7,249 nt of DNA from Parcubacteria group bacterium (GTDB lineage Bacteria; Patescibacteriota; Minisyncoccia; UBA6257; JACRHW01). Below, piece by piece: positions 1-5,042 of the stretch (positions are counted from its first letter, which is position 1; every line of letters begins with the position of its first letter). The translations under genes and the position numbers were made by a program. The notes under the pieces are model-generated. The model ran no database searches and was not told the origin of the DNA. It saw only the letters and a program-made list of their open reading frames with translations. The stretch is from assembly GCA_016211955.1 (NCBI GenBank), contig JACRHX010000063.1:1-7249 (forward strand), written 5' to 3'.

Positions 1-13
1 CTATGTGCTGTGT

Positions 14-156
14 GGACAGAGGACAAGTACCCACCGAGCGGAATTGTTGACCGTTTTAGCATGGTGTCTCGCATGGCGAGACTAAAAAACGGGAAACACC
101 TCGGAGCCGGCGGCTGGGCCGGCGAGAATGAGCGAGGGGGTACTTGTCCTCTGTCC
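14..156. repeat. Nested inverted-repeat element A, 143 bp
   Basis: A perfect 19-bp inverted repeat (14-32 against 138-156) closes a 105-nt interior. Inside, 34-38 pairs with 100-104 (CCGAG/CTCGG). Within that, 51-57 pairs with 86-92 (CCGTTTT/AAAACGG), and within that 66-72 pairs with 76-82 (GTCTCGC/GCGAGAC, 3-nt loop). A separate GC-rich hairpin, 106-111 with 118-123 (GCCGGC twice), forms a second arm. The element begins 2 bp beyond the ychF stop codon, so it would lie in the 3' end of the ychF transcript. No T-tract follows it on either strand, so it is not a standard intrinsic terminator. Its topology resembles the elements at 2882-3010 and 5808-5967. The pairing is read directly; the function is unknown. 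Confidence 0.8.
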
Positions 157-158
157 TA

Positions 159-1169
159 TTACCCGTGCCGTATCTCCACCACATCCCCATCTTGCATAAT
201 ATACTCCTTTCCTTCTACACGTAGCCACCCTTTTTGCTTTGCCTCACTCCACCCCCCCGCCTCGAGTAACTTATCCCAAGCGATAGTATCAGCTCTAATA
301 AACTTATGTTCAAAATCAGTATGAATCACTCCCGCCGCTTGTGGTGCCTTCATGCCTTGCGTAATAGTCCATGCTCTTGTCTCATCCTCACCTGTAGTAA
401 GAAAACTAATAAGTCCGAGCACCTCATATGCTTTTTTAATCAACTCGTGGATATCATCGGCAAGAGCAATATTCACCACAAGATAATCAGCATTAAGACC
501 CCGTACATATTCTTTAAGCTCACTCCTAACATCCTCTTCGTCTCCATTAAAAAGATAAATTTGTGGCTTTGCCGTCAAAAGATTTAGTTCAACAATTATA
601 GGTTCCTCAATAACACCTCCTTCAATATTTCGTGCAAGAATATTTTTTCGTAACCCATCCCGCACGAGTGTTGCTGTTTCAAAATCTTTTGCCTTTTGTT
701 TATCGCCAGTACGCGCCTCCCCTTCGAGCTTTTGCATTCTTTTTTCTACTGTATCGAGATCTTTTAAAATAAGTTCAGCATTAATAATTTCGATATCACG
801 CAACGGATTAACATCAGCTTCCACATGAACAATGTCATGATCCATAAAACAACGCACAACCTGCACCACCGCGCGCACCTCCCTAATATGAGATAAAAAT
901 TGGTTCCCAAGCCCCTCACCCTGGTTCGCCCCCTTCACAAGCCCAGCAATGTCATAAAACTCAACTACCGCTGGAATAATTTTCTTTGAACTACTAAGTA
1001 CCGCGAGCTTGGTAAGTCGCTCGTCAGGAACAGGAACCACCCCAATATTAGGGTCAATCGTCGCAAAAGGATAATTCGCAATCACCACCGATTGCTTCGT
1101 AATCACTTTAAATAATGTTGACTTCCCCACATTCGGAAGTCCTACAATGCCGATAGATAATTTACTCAT
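159..1169 (-). CDS. ychF: YchF/OLA1-family ribosome-binding nucleotidase
   Basis: Complete 336-residue protein of the TRAFAC Obg family. YchF/OLA1 proteins bind ribosomes and, in studied members, hydrolyse ATP in preference to GTP, with links to translation and stress responses. Visible motifs are the P-loop GLPNVGKST (residues 10-18), the switch I segment YPFATIDPNIG (33-43), the G3 motif DIAGLVKGA (73-81), the family signature EGLGNQFLSHIRE (85-97), and NGDEED (208-213) at the G4 position. NGDEED is not a canonical NKxD, in keeping with the relaxed nucleotide preference of YchF. The C-terminal TGS domain spans about 255-336 and ends in GDVVEIRHG. It is somewhat shorter than the usual ~363 residues, chiefly in the coiled-coil middle. 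The ATG at 1167-1169 has no Shine-Dalgarno sequence, and a -10-like hexamer lies only 9 nt upstream, so the mRNA may be leaderless. It is transcribed away from the small genes at 1269-1600. Confidence 0.97.
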   Translation of the reverse strand: MSKLSIGIVGLPNVGKSTLFKVITKQSVVIANYPFATIDPNIGVVPVPDERLTKLAVLSSSKKIIPAVVEFYDIAGLVKGANQGEGLGNQFLSHIREVRAVVQVVRCFMDHDIVHVEADVNPLRDIEIINAELILKDLDTVEKRMQKLEGEARTGDKQKAKDFETATLVRDGLRKNILARNIEGGVIEEPIIVELNLLTAKPQIYLFNGDEEDVRSELKEYVRGLNADYLVVNIALADDIHELIKKAYEVLGLISFLTTGEDETRAWTITQGMKAPQAAGVIHTDFEHKFIRADTIAWDKLLEAGGWSEAKQKGWLRVEGKEYIMQDGDVVEIRHG

Positions 1170-1178
1170 AGTAAAGCT

Positions 1179-1207
1179 AGTCTACATGAATCGTTGACAT
1201 AAATCAA
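1179..1207 (-). promoter_or_regulatory. Putative ychF promoter (leaderless arrangement)
   Basis: On the minus strand TTGATT (1202-1207) and TAGACT (1179-1184) are separated by 17 bp and match the sigma-70 consensus at 4/6 and 4/6. The hexamer ends 9 nt before the ychF ATG, so transcription would start about 3 nt before or at the start codon. The promoter call is inference from spacing and consensus only. Confidence 0.45.
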
Positions 1208-1222
1208 TGAACGTTTTACGCT
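1194..1222 (+). promoter_or_regulatory. Putative promoter of the small-gene pair 1269-1600
   Basis: A perfect -35 hexamer TTGACA (1194-1199) is followed after 17 bp by a weak -10, TACGCT (1217-1222); TAAAAT at 1223-1228 is a better hexamer but badly spaced. Transcription would begin near 1229, at the foot of the hairpin 1228-1253. This rules against the upstream ATG at 1227 as the translation start. The site overlaps the divergent ychF promoter, so the two may interfere. Confidence 0.5.
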
Positions 1223-1227
1223 TAAAA

Positions 1228-1253
1228 TGTCTGACAGCCCAAGTGGGCAGACA
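1228..1253 (+). promoter_or_regulatory. 5' UTR hairpin next to the ribosome site
   Basis: TGTCT (1228-1232) pairs with AGACA (1249-1253), and GCCC (1237-1240) pairs with GGGC (1245-1248) around an AAGT loop, with GACA bulged on the left side. The ribosome site AAAGGAG (1253-1259) follows at once, so folding could affect translation or protect the 5' end of the message. Confidence 0.5.
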
Positions 1254-1268
1254 AAGGAGACGATCACC

Positions 1269-1469
1269 ATGCGCATGTTGGTTGCTGTGCTCATAGATGG
1301 TATTGGCATATTCTATTTTTTCTATGGCGTGTTTGGCCACCTTGTCTTTGAAAATGCAATATACAATCTATGTATAGGTATAGGACTTATGGTGCTCGGG
1401 AGTATAACAACTATAACGATTACATTGGAGGAATTGTGTAGAAAAATTGGAAAAGAAAGGTGTCAATAG
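1269..1469 (+). CDS. Small two-helix membrane protein, unknown function
   Basis: A 66-residue protein I do not recognise. The ATG at 1269 is chosen because AAAGGAG (1253-1259) lies 9 nt upstream; an in-frame ATG at 1227 would add 14 polar residues but sits at the predicted transcription start. The sequence is very hydrophobic, with two likely transmembrane helices at about residues 3-25 and 31-52 separated by a short GHLVFENA turn. A charged tail, LEELCRKIGKERCQ (53-66), carries two of the three cysteines. Charge distribution suggests a helical hairpin with the basic tail in the cytoplasm (inference). It is 2 nt ahead of the basic small gene at 1472, and both precede the terminator at 1625, so they look like one bicistronic unit. 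Confidence 0.75.
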   Translation: MRMLVAVLIDGIGIFYFFYGVFGHLVFENAIYNLCIGIGLMVLGSITTITITLEELCRKIGKERCQ

Positions 1470-1471
1470 TC

Positions 1472-1600
1472 ATGATGCGAAGGGTACACAAACACCTGCG
1501 GGGCATCCTACGGGTCGCCCACGGACCTGTCTCCCACATGAGACGAAAAAGGCAGCAATGCCCTTGTGGACATTGTCCTGCATCAAGAAAAAGAAAATAG
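1472..1600 (+). CDS. 42-residue basic Cys-rich peptide, unknown function
   Basis: A short reading frame lying 2 nt after the stop of the membrane-protein gene and 24 nt before an intrinsic terminator. It encodes 42 residues with nine Arg, four Lys and five His. The motif CPCGHC (residues 30-35) supplies three closely spaced cysteines plus a histidine, a possible metal site, followed by the basic end RKRK. AAAGG (1456-1460) lies 11 nt before the ATG, a usable but weak ribosome site; translational coupling to the preceding gene is plausible. A second ATG follows immediately. Support comes from position, ribosome site and composition, not from recognised homology. It could be a nucleic-acid-binding or ribosome-associated peptide, or a chance frame. 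Confidence 0.5.
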   Translation: MMRRVHKHLRGILRVAHGPVSHMRRKRQQCPCGHCPASRKRK

Positions 1601-1624
1601 AAGAAGACGAAACATAAAACAAAA

Positions 1625-1647
1625 CCGCCCAACATGGCGGCTTTTTT
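1625..1647 (+). terminator. Bidirectional intrinsic terminator
   Basis: CCGCC (1625-1629) pairs with GGCGG (1636-1640) and is followed by CTTTTTT, which ends the small-gene pair on the plus strand. Read on the minus strand the same hairpin is followed by TTTTGTTTT, so it can also end the uvrC transcript coming from the right. Confidence 0.85.
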
Positions 1648-1661
1648 ATCTATTGACTTAG

Positions 1662-1701
1662 ATATATCAAAAATCTAACGATCATCCAAAATTTGATATA
1701 T
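1662..1701. repeat. 10-bp inverted repeat at the uvrC 3' end
   Basis: ATATATCAAA (1662-1671) and TTTGATATAT (1692-1701) are perfect inverted repeats with a 20-nt spacer. The right arm overlaps the first base of the restored uvrC stop codon (1701-1703). The uvrC transcript would carry this AT-rich hairpin just before the terminator at 1625-1647, where it may protect the 3' end. An operator is less likely, since no promoter faces it. Confidence 0.5.
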
Positions 1702-2880
1702 TAGGCAAAACTTGCTTTTTTGCGTACCATTCTATGATAAGTAATCGCAAAACGGTGGGCTTCGTCGCGGAGCTTTATAAGAGTATTTTCATCGTATCCA
1801 TACGCATCTCCAATAAACTCATTTTTTGCGTTCTGGTCCTTTCGCAATACCTACCACAGGAATCTTTATTTCTAAATCTCGCAATACTTTTTCCGCACAA
1901 TGTACCTGTGATAATCCCCCGTCAACAAGAACGAGATTTGGCAATCTCCAAGAATGTTTAAATCGTCGCCGTAACACCTCTTCAAGCATCGCTACATCAT
2001 TTGGGCCCACAACCGTTTTTATCTTAAACTTCTTATATTCACTTTTCTCTGGCTTCCCATTAATAAACACGACCATAGAACCAACAGCGGACGTACCAGA
2101 AATATTTGAAATATCATAACCCTCAATACGAGTATCTTGTATCTGGTATTTAGTATCTTGTATACCATCTTCTTTAATCAATGCTGTGTCTTGGATATGA
2201 TGTAGCGCACTAATCTGACGCTTCAACTTTTCTGCACGTTCGAATTTTAATTCTTTGCTTACCTGTTTCATTTCTTTTTCAAGCGAAATTATAATGCGTT
2301 CCTTTTTCCCAACAAAAAAATTGTTGAGATATTTAATTTGTTTTTTATATTCTGATTTTGTGACCGCTCCAGTACATGTACCCGGACATAGTCCTATCTG
2401 ATAATCAAAACATGATTTTTTATACGTATTAATTTTTTCTGACGCATGAATATTCCACGGAAATATTCTTCTTAAAATTCTCAACGCTTCGCGTACGCTA
2501 GATGCAGAGACAAAAGGACCAAATCGTTTCCCAGACACCTTAGATTTTCCGCGCACAAGAAGTACGCGTGGAAAATCTTCATCCGTAATTTCCACATACA
2601 AAAAACTTCGATCGTCTTTTTCACGTACATTAAACAGTGGTTGGTATTTTTTAATGAGCTCCGCCTCAAGCATTAACGCCTCGAGCACGCTTCCTGTTTG
2701 CTTGTAATCGATCGAATGAATCTGAGATACCATGGATTCAATTCGTGATTCGTGTGAACGATTGAAATAACTCGATACTCTTCTTTTTAAATTCGCAGCC
2801 TTCCCAACATACAAAAGTACGCCATGCTTATCTTTCATGAGATACACTCCTGACGTATTTGGAAAATTATTATATCGCAT
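1701..2880 (-). CDS. uvrC: Excinuclease ABC subunit C, frameshifted near its C-terminus
   Basis: UvrC makes the two incisions of nucleotide excision repair beside the UvrB-bound lesion. The open frame runs 353 residues from ATG 2878-2880 to TGA 1819-1821. It has a GIY-YIG nuclease (residues 1-85: GVYLMKD, YVGKA, LKRRV, EALMLEAELIK), cysteines 157, 165 and 169, a UVR region at about 197-232, and an RNase H-like nuclease beginning IEGYDISN (252-259) with LVDGG (318-322). It stops at GPERKK inside an A6 run (1822-1827). The next frame continues as NEFIGDAYGYDENTLIK and LRDEAHRFAI, ending at TAA 1701-1703. This restores the conserved His-containing segment of the second nuclease and gives about 392 residues. 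No helix-hairpin-helix domain follows, so it is short even when repaired (usual UvrC ~600). Removing one A restores the frame. It may be a mutation, a sequence error or recoding. No ribosome site precedes the ATG, which abuts inverted repeat C. Confidence 0.93.
2131..2163. repeat. 21-nt-period repeat inside uvrC
   Basis: The 12-mer AGTATCTTGTAT occurs at 2131-2142 and 2152-2163, with starts 21 nt apart and in the same coding frame. It encodes IQDTKYQ-IQDT (residues 240-250) between the UVR region and the RNase H-like domain, where UvrC proteins vary. It looks like a short repeat inserted in a linker without breaking the frame. Confidence 0.75.
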
Positions 2881-2881
2881 A

Positions 2882-3010
2882 CCAGGTAGTAGAAAGTCGA
2901 CTTTCCGCTCATCAAGTGGATAGTCAATCCTCCTTTATTTTGTTCTTAATCCAACGCTTGAATTGCACAGATAACGAATTTAGAGACACTGTCGACTTTT
3001 CACTACCTGG
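2882..3010. repeat. Nested inverted-repeat element C, 129 bp, upstream of uvrC
   Basis: The arms 2882-2901 and 2991-3010 are inverted repeats matching at 18 of 20 positions, with one of the two mismatches a G-T wobble. Both contain GTCGAC next to an ACTACCTGG-like end. Inside, TCAAG+TGGAT (2912-2921) pairs with ATCCA (2949-2953) and CTTGA (2957-2961) around a 3-nt bulge. The uvrC ATG lies one base outside the left arm, so on a long uvrC mRNA the region just before the start codon would be buried in the main stem. A ribosome-site-like AAAGGAGG (2929-2936, minus strand) sits in the inner loop. TTCCG, GTGGA and GTCAATCCT occur in the same order as in the element at 5808-5967. Confidence 0.7.
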
Positions 3011-3035
3011 CATAGCCTTCTTTATGTCACAAAAC

Positions 3036-3044
3036 TTATCCACA
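3036..3044 (+). promoter_or_regulatory. DnaA-box match
   Basis: TTATCCACA is an exact match to the consensus DnaA box. It lies in the divergent intergenic region between uvrC and the small membrane-protein gene, directly against a 12-bp palindrome. I saw no second box in the window, so a replication origin is not supported. A regulatory or titration site, or chance, remains possible. Confidence 0.45.
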
Positions 3045-3079
3045 CGCAATATTGCGCGCTTTCCGTCTTACCCTATACT
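3045..3079 (+). promoter_or_regulatory. Palindrome and putative promoter before the 3125 gene
   Basis: CGCAATATTGCG (3045-3056) is a perfect 12-bp palindrome. It overlaps a weak -35, TTGCGC (3052-3057), placed 16 bp before a good -10, TATACT (3074-3079). Transcription would start near 3086, about 40 nt before the ATG at 3125. A palindrome over the -35 is a natural place for a repressor, but no regulator is identified. Confidence 0.4.
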
Positions 3080-3124
3080 AATAAATAGACCCTCGACAAC
3101 TTATAGGTAAAGGAGGTGACAAAA

Positions 3125-3345
3125 ATGGACATGCTCGCTGGCTGGCTCAAGAGTCTTTCAGGGATGGCGCGCGCTGCAGTCGTGCTTCTGGCAACGGTTC
3201 TGCTCGTAACGCCTTTCGTGGCGGCTGTAATGGCCTTGGCAGGTGGTAGCGCTGTTGCTGCATGGGGTACCCTCGCGCAGGTGGTGCACCTCAGTTCGTG
3301 CAGGCGTTGGCAATCCTTGCCCTCGACAAGTACCTTTCTAGCTAG
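3125..3345 (+). pseudogene. Small Ala-rich membrane protein gene, frame-broken
   Basis: An unrecognised gene. AAAGGAGG (3109-3116) stands 8 nt before the ATG, which decides the start. The first frame gives MDMLAGWLKSLSGMARAAVV and then a long hydrophobic helix (about residues 16-40), then stays open to 3469. That route runs through the strong terminator at 3384-3408 and reads as unlikely protein. In the -1 frame, 3283-3345 encodes GAPQFVQALAILALDKYLSS then TAG, a convincing second helix and natural end. Either one base was lost near the GGGG at 3264-3267 (73 residues when restored), or 38 bp were gained between two copies of GCAGGTGGT (3239-3247 and 3277-3285). Deleting one 38-bp unit leaves a perfect 60-residue frame. 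Both are inference. Its function is unknown; the size and helices would suit a small secreted or membrane peptide. Confidence 0.6.
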
Positions 3346-3383
3346 ACTAGAAAAACCGTTTTTAACAATCTCCAAAAAAACTC

Positions 3384-3408
3384 AGCTGCTCTCCTCAGAG
3401 CAGCTTTT
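3384..3408 (+). terminator. Intrinsic terminator, probably bidirectional
   Basis: AGCTGCTCT (3384-3392) pairs perfectly with AGAGCAGCT (3397-3405) over a 4-nt loop and runs into TTTT. On the other strand the stem is followed after GAG by seven T, so it can also stop transcription arriving from mutY. Its position supports a stop codon at 3345 rather than 3469 for the gene before it. Confidence 0.85.
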
Positions 3409-3460
3409 CATTTTCTACAAGATATCCTACTCAACACAACTCTTATCATATAATGACACT

Positions 3461-3482
3461 GCATTATGACACGTCATAATGC
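3461..3482. repeat. 22-bp palindrome between converging genes
   Basis: GCATTATGAC (3461-3470) and GTCATAATGC (3473-3482) form a perfect 10-bp inverted repeat with a 2-nt centre. ATAATGACAC occurs just before it (3450-3459), partly repeating one arm. It lies in the 3' region of two converging units. No T-tract adjoins it, so it looks more like a protein-binding site or an mRNA 3'-end hairpin than a terminator. The rest of 3409-3548 holds only a shorter palindrome, GACGATCGTC (3524-3533). Confidence 0.55.
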
Positions 3483-3548
3483 GAAACTTCTTTTTTAGTT
3501 CTTACACATTCACTCCTCTATCAGACGATCGTCAGTTACGGGAGTAGG

Positions 3549-4373
3549 TCATGGTTTTAGTTGATATCTATTATTGTTTTGTATAAGAAAACCTTCTATT
3601 ACCAAACTCGATAAAATTTTTTCTACGCGTACGTGATCTTCATTTATCTGTAATACAATTTCTTCCTTTGTTTTCTTTCCTTCATTAATAAGTATCCTTA
3701 AGATTACTCCTCTTATTTTCCTGTCTGATCCTTCGAACTTAGATTGTTTTTTATATACCTTACTTTTTGTATTAGGATTTTTTGCACGCAATATCTCACC
3801 AAGGTGCGTACCATAATCCATAAGCGCTAAGTACCATTCGCGTGGTAGTTTTTTATCAACTGTATCTTTTACGTATTCCAAAATATCTTCGTCTTTTATA
3901 TTCTTCTTGTTCGCAAAAAAATGGTGAATAAAAACTCGTCTTATATTAGTTTCAATAAAAATTGAAGGTGCATTAAATGCAAAAGCCATAATTGATCCTG
4001 CTGTTGCTTTTCCAATACCAGGAAATGTTATAAGAACTTCTGGTGCTTGAGGTAATACCCCATTATATTCGTGCATAACTTTTTCTGCGATTTTTTTAAG
4101 CGCGATGGCACGTCTGTTATATCCCATTCCTTGCCATATTTTTAACACATGCGAAAGTGATGCTTTTGCCAAACTTTGAAAATCAGGAAATGTCTTTATA
4201 AAAAGCGGGTACTTTTTGAGAACACGTTTTACCTGTGTCTGCTGAAGCATAATTTCTGAAACAACAATACAATAAGGATCCGTCGTCTCCCGCCACGGCA
4301 TTGCACGTTTATTTTTTTTATAGTAATTCCAGATTGCTTTCTTAAACTCTTTAATTTTTTGTGAATCTTGCAT
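3549..4373 (-). CDS. mutY: A/G-specific adenine glycosylase-like HhH-GPD protein without Fe-S cluster
   Basis: Base-excision repair enzyme expected to remove adenine mispaired with 8-oxoguanine. It has 274 residues from ATG 4371-4373; an in-frame GTG at 4377-4379 would add two. Numbering from the GTG, it shows AMPWR (26-30), SEIMLQQTQV (41-50) with the catalytic Glu 42, GMGYNRRA (84-91), and the helix-hairpin-helix FPGIGKATAG (119-128). FIETNIRRV (141-149) has Glu where E. coli MutY has the catalytic Asp of LDGN. The four cysteines of the Fe-S loop are absent: the region after MDYG reads GEILRAKNPNTKSKVYKKQS, and the whole protein has one Cys (37). A short winged-helix-like tail (about 222-276) replaces the NUDIX-like domain. 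No ribosome site is seen. A terminator ends 16 nt before the ATG, and TATAAG overlaps its T-run. Substrate specificity is inferred from family only. Confidence 0.9.
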   Translation of the reverse strand: MQDSQKIKEFKKAIWNYYKKNKRAMPWRETTDPYCIVVSEIMLQQTQVKRVLKKYPLFIKTFPDFQSLAKASLSHVLKIWQGMGYNRRAIALKKIAEKVMHEYNGVLPQAPEVLITFPGIGKATAGSIMAFAFNAPSIFIETNIRRVFIHHFFANKKNIKDEDILEYVKDTVDKKLPREWYLALMDYGTHLGEILRAKNPNTKSKVYKKQSKFEGSDRKIRGVILRILINEGKKTKEEIVLQINEDHVRVEKILSSLVIEGFLIQNNNRYQLKP

Positions 4374-4383
4374 TGTCACTATT

Positions 4384-4389
4384 CTTATA
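4384..4389 (-). promoter_or_regulatory. Putative mutY -10 element
   Basis: TATAAG on the minus strand (5/6 to consensus) ends 10 nt before the mutY ATG and overlaps the last T of the upstream terminator. Transcription would start at about 4377, on or next to the candidate GTG/ATG starts, giving a leaderless or nearly leaderless mRNA. No well-spaced -35 is visible; TTGAGA lies 22 bp away, which is too far. Confidence 0.4.
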
Positions 4390-4415
4390 AAAAAGAGACC
4401 TTAATACAAGGTCTC
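4389..4415 (-). terminator. Intrinsic terminator of the two-gene operon
   Basis: GAGACCTT (4395-4402) and AAGGTCTC (4408-4415) form a perfect 8-bp stem with a 5-nt loop, followed on the minus strand by six T (4389-4394). It lies 5 bp past the 84-residue gene and directly before mutY, insulating mutY from that operon or acting as an attenuator if read-through occurs. Confidence 0.9.
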
Positions 4416-4420
4416 AAACG

Positions 4421-4675
4421 TTAACACTCTACACTAATGGCCTTTACTTTATGGGCGGGTACAAACGTCGCAAAATGAGGACTCCATTGAATCATCCAAC
4501 GCTCTCTGTTATCAAAAAAATGACAGTTAGTGGTTACATAAAGGACTCTGTTTTTAAAATCAACACTCTGAATCATCTCCTCCGGGAAAATAACGGATCC
4601 ATCTTTAAAGGCGACACCATCTCTCCCCGGGACGAGTTCGTCATAGAAAGAAATAGCAATAGATTCCCCATTCAC
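4421..4675 (-). CDS. Hypothetical protein, 84 residues
   Basis: An unrecognised protein. It starts with GTG at 4673-4675, fixed by the near-perfect ribosome site TAAGGAGGTG (4681-4690) with the AGGAGG core 7-8 nt upstream; the nearby ATG is out of frame. There is no signal peptide or transmembrane helix. The sequence is mixed, with alternating hydrophobic stretches (SIAISFYDEL, RVLYVTTNCHFF, MIQWSPHFATFV) that suggest a small mainly beta fold rich in aromatic residues. Two cysteines are at 51 and 84. It follows the 108-residue gene by 24 nt with no terminator between, so they share an operon, and a strong terminator lies 5 bp after its stop. The joint unit implies a shared job, but nothing in the sequence tells which. 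Confidence 0.8.
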   Translation of the reverse strand: MNGESIAISFYDELVPGRDGVAFKDGSVIFPEEMIQSVDFKNRVLYVTTNCHFFDNRERWMIQWSPHFATFVPAHKVKAISVEC

Positions 4676-4699
4676 GTAACCACCTCCTTAAGTAAATTA

Positions 4700-5026
4700 C
4701 TAACCCTTTTTAGGAACCACTTGATAACATTTTTTTACAAACTCTTCGGTAACACAAAATCTGCCATTGACATCACACACAATGAGATTGTGCGCGATAA
4801 ACCAATCGAGAAAAGCCATATTTGCCCCACCCTGTGCACAACATACTTCAAGTTGCTCTCTTGTAAACGCATCCCAGAAACCCATATACTGGCACATCTG
4901 AACAATGATGTTTCCAAGGAACTCAGGCCCCATCTTTCCAAATACTCCCATAAAAGGTCTGCTGGTATCAATATCACTCGGCTTAATATGATAGTTCTCT
5001 GGTACGCTATACAGCCTGTCTGCCAT
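4700..5026 (-). CDS. Hypothetical protein, 108 residues, possible winged-helix tail
   Basis: An unrecognised soluble protein. The ATG at 5024-5026 follows AAAGGAG (5036-5042) by 9 nt. Residues 1-30 are polar with SVPENYHIKPSDIDTSRPF; the middle has aromatic helix-like segments (GPEFLGNIIVQMCQYMGFWD). The end, FLDWFIAHNLIVCDVNGRFC followed by VTEEFVKKCY, has the helix, hairpin and helix pattern of a winged-helix domain, though the hairpin is short. Six cysteines (44, 62, 63, 84, 91, 100) are many for a protein of this size and could bind metal or thiol partners. It is first in a two-gene operon with the 84-residue gene. Its 5' leader contains a dispersed hairpin repeat (5043-5080). A role as a small regulator is only a guess from the tail. 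Confidence 0.8.
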   Translation of the reverse strand: MADRLYSVPENYHIKPSDIDTSRPFMGVFGKMGPEFLGNIIVQMCQYMGFWDAFTREQLEVCCAQGGANMAFLDWFIAHNLIVCDVNGRFCVTEEFVKKCYQVVPKKG

Positions 5027-5042
5027 ATCCCTTATCTCCTTT

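Noticed and set aside
14..156. Element A as a simple intrinsic terminator of ychF
   Set aside because: The stem closes a 105-nt branched interior and no T-tract follows it on the ychF strand.
10..324. Open frame on the plus strand crossing the left element and the ychF 3' end
   Set aside because: It lies opposite ychF, has no ribosome site and its translation has no protein-like character.
1227..1268. ATG at 1227 as the start of the small membrane protein
   Set aside because: It would lie at the predicted transcription start without a ribosome site, whereas AAAGGAG serves the ATG at 1269.
1819..1821. UGA read as glycine, as in some CPR lineages, to extend uvrC
   Set aside because: Reading through in the same frame gives no UvrC-like sequence, and mutY ends naturally at TGA.
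3036..3044. Replication origin
   Set aside because: Only one DnaA box and no dnaA, dnaN or AT-rich unwinding region with further boxes.
3116..3469. 117-residue reading from GTG 3116 to 3469
   Set aside because: The GTG is part of the ribosome site itself, and the second half runs through a strong terminator hairpin; the shorter, frame-corrected reading ending at 3345 fits better.
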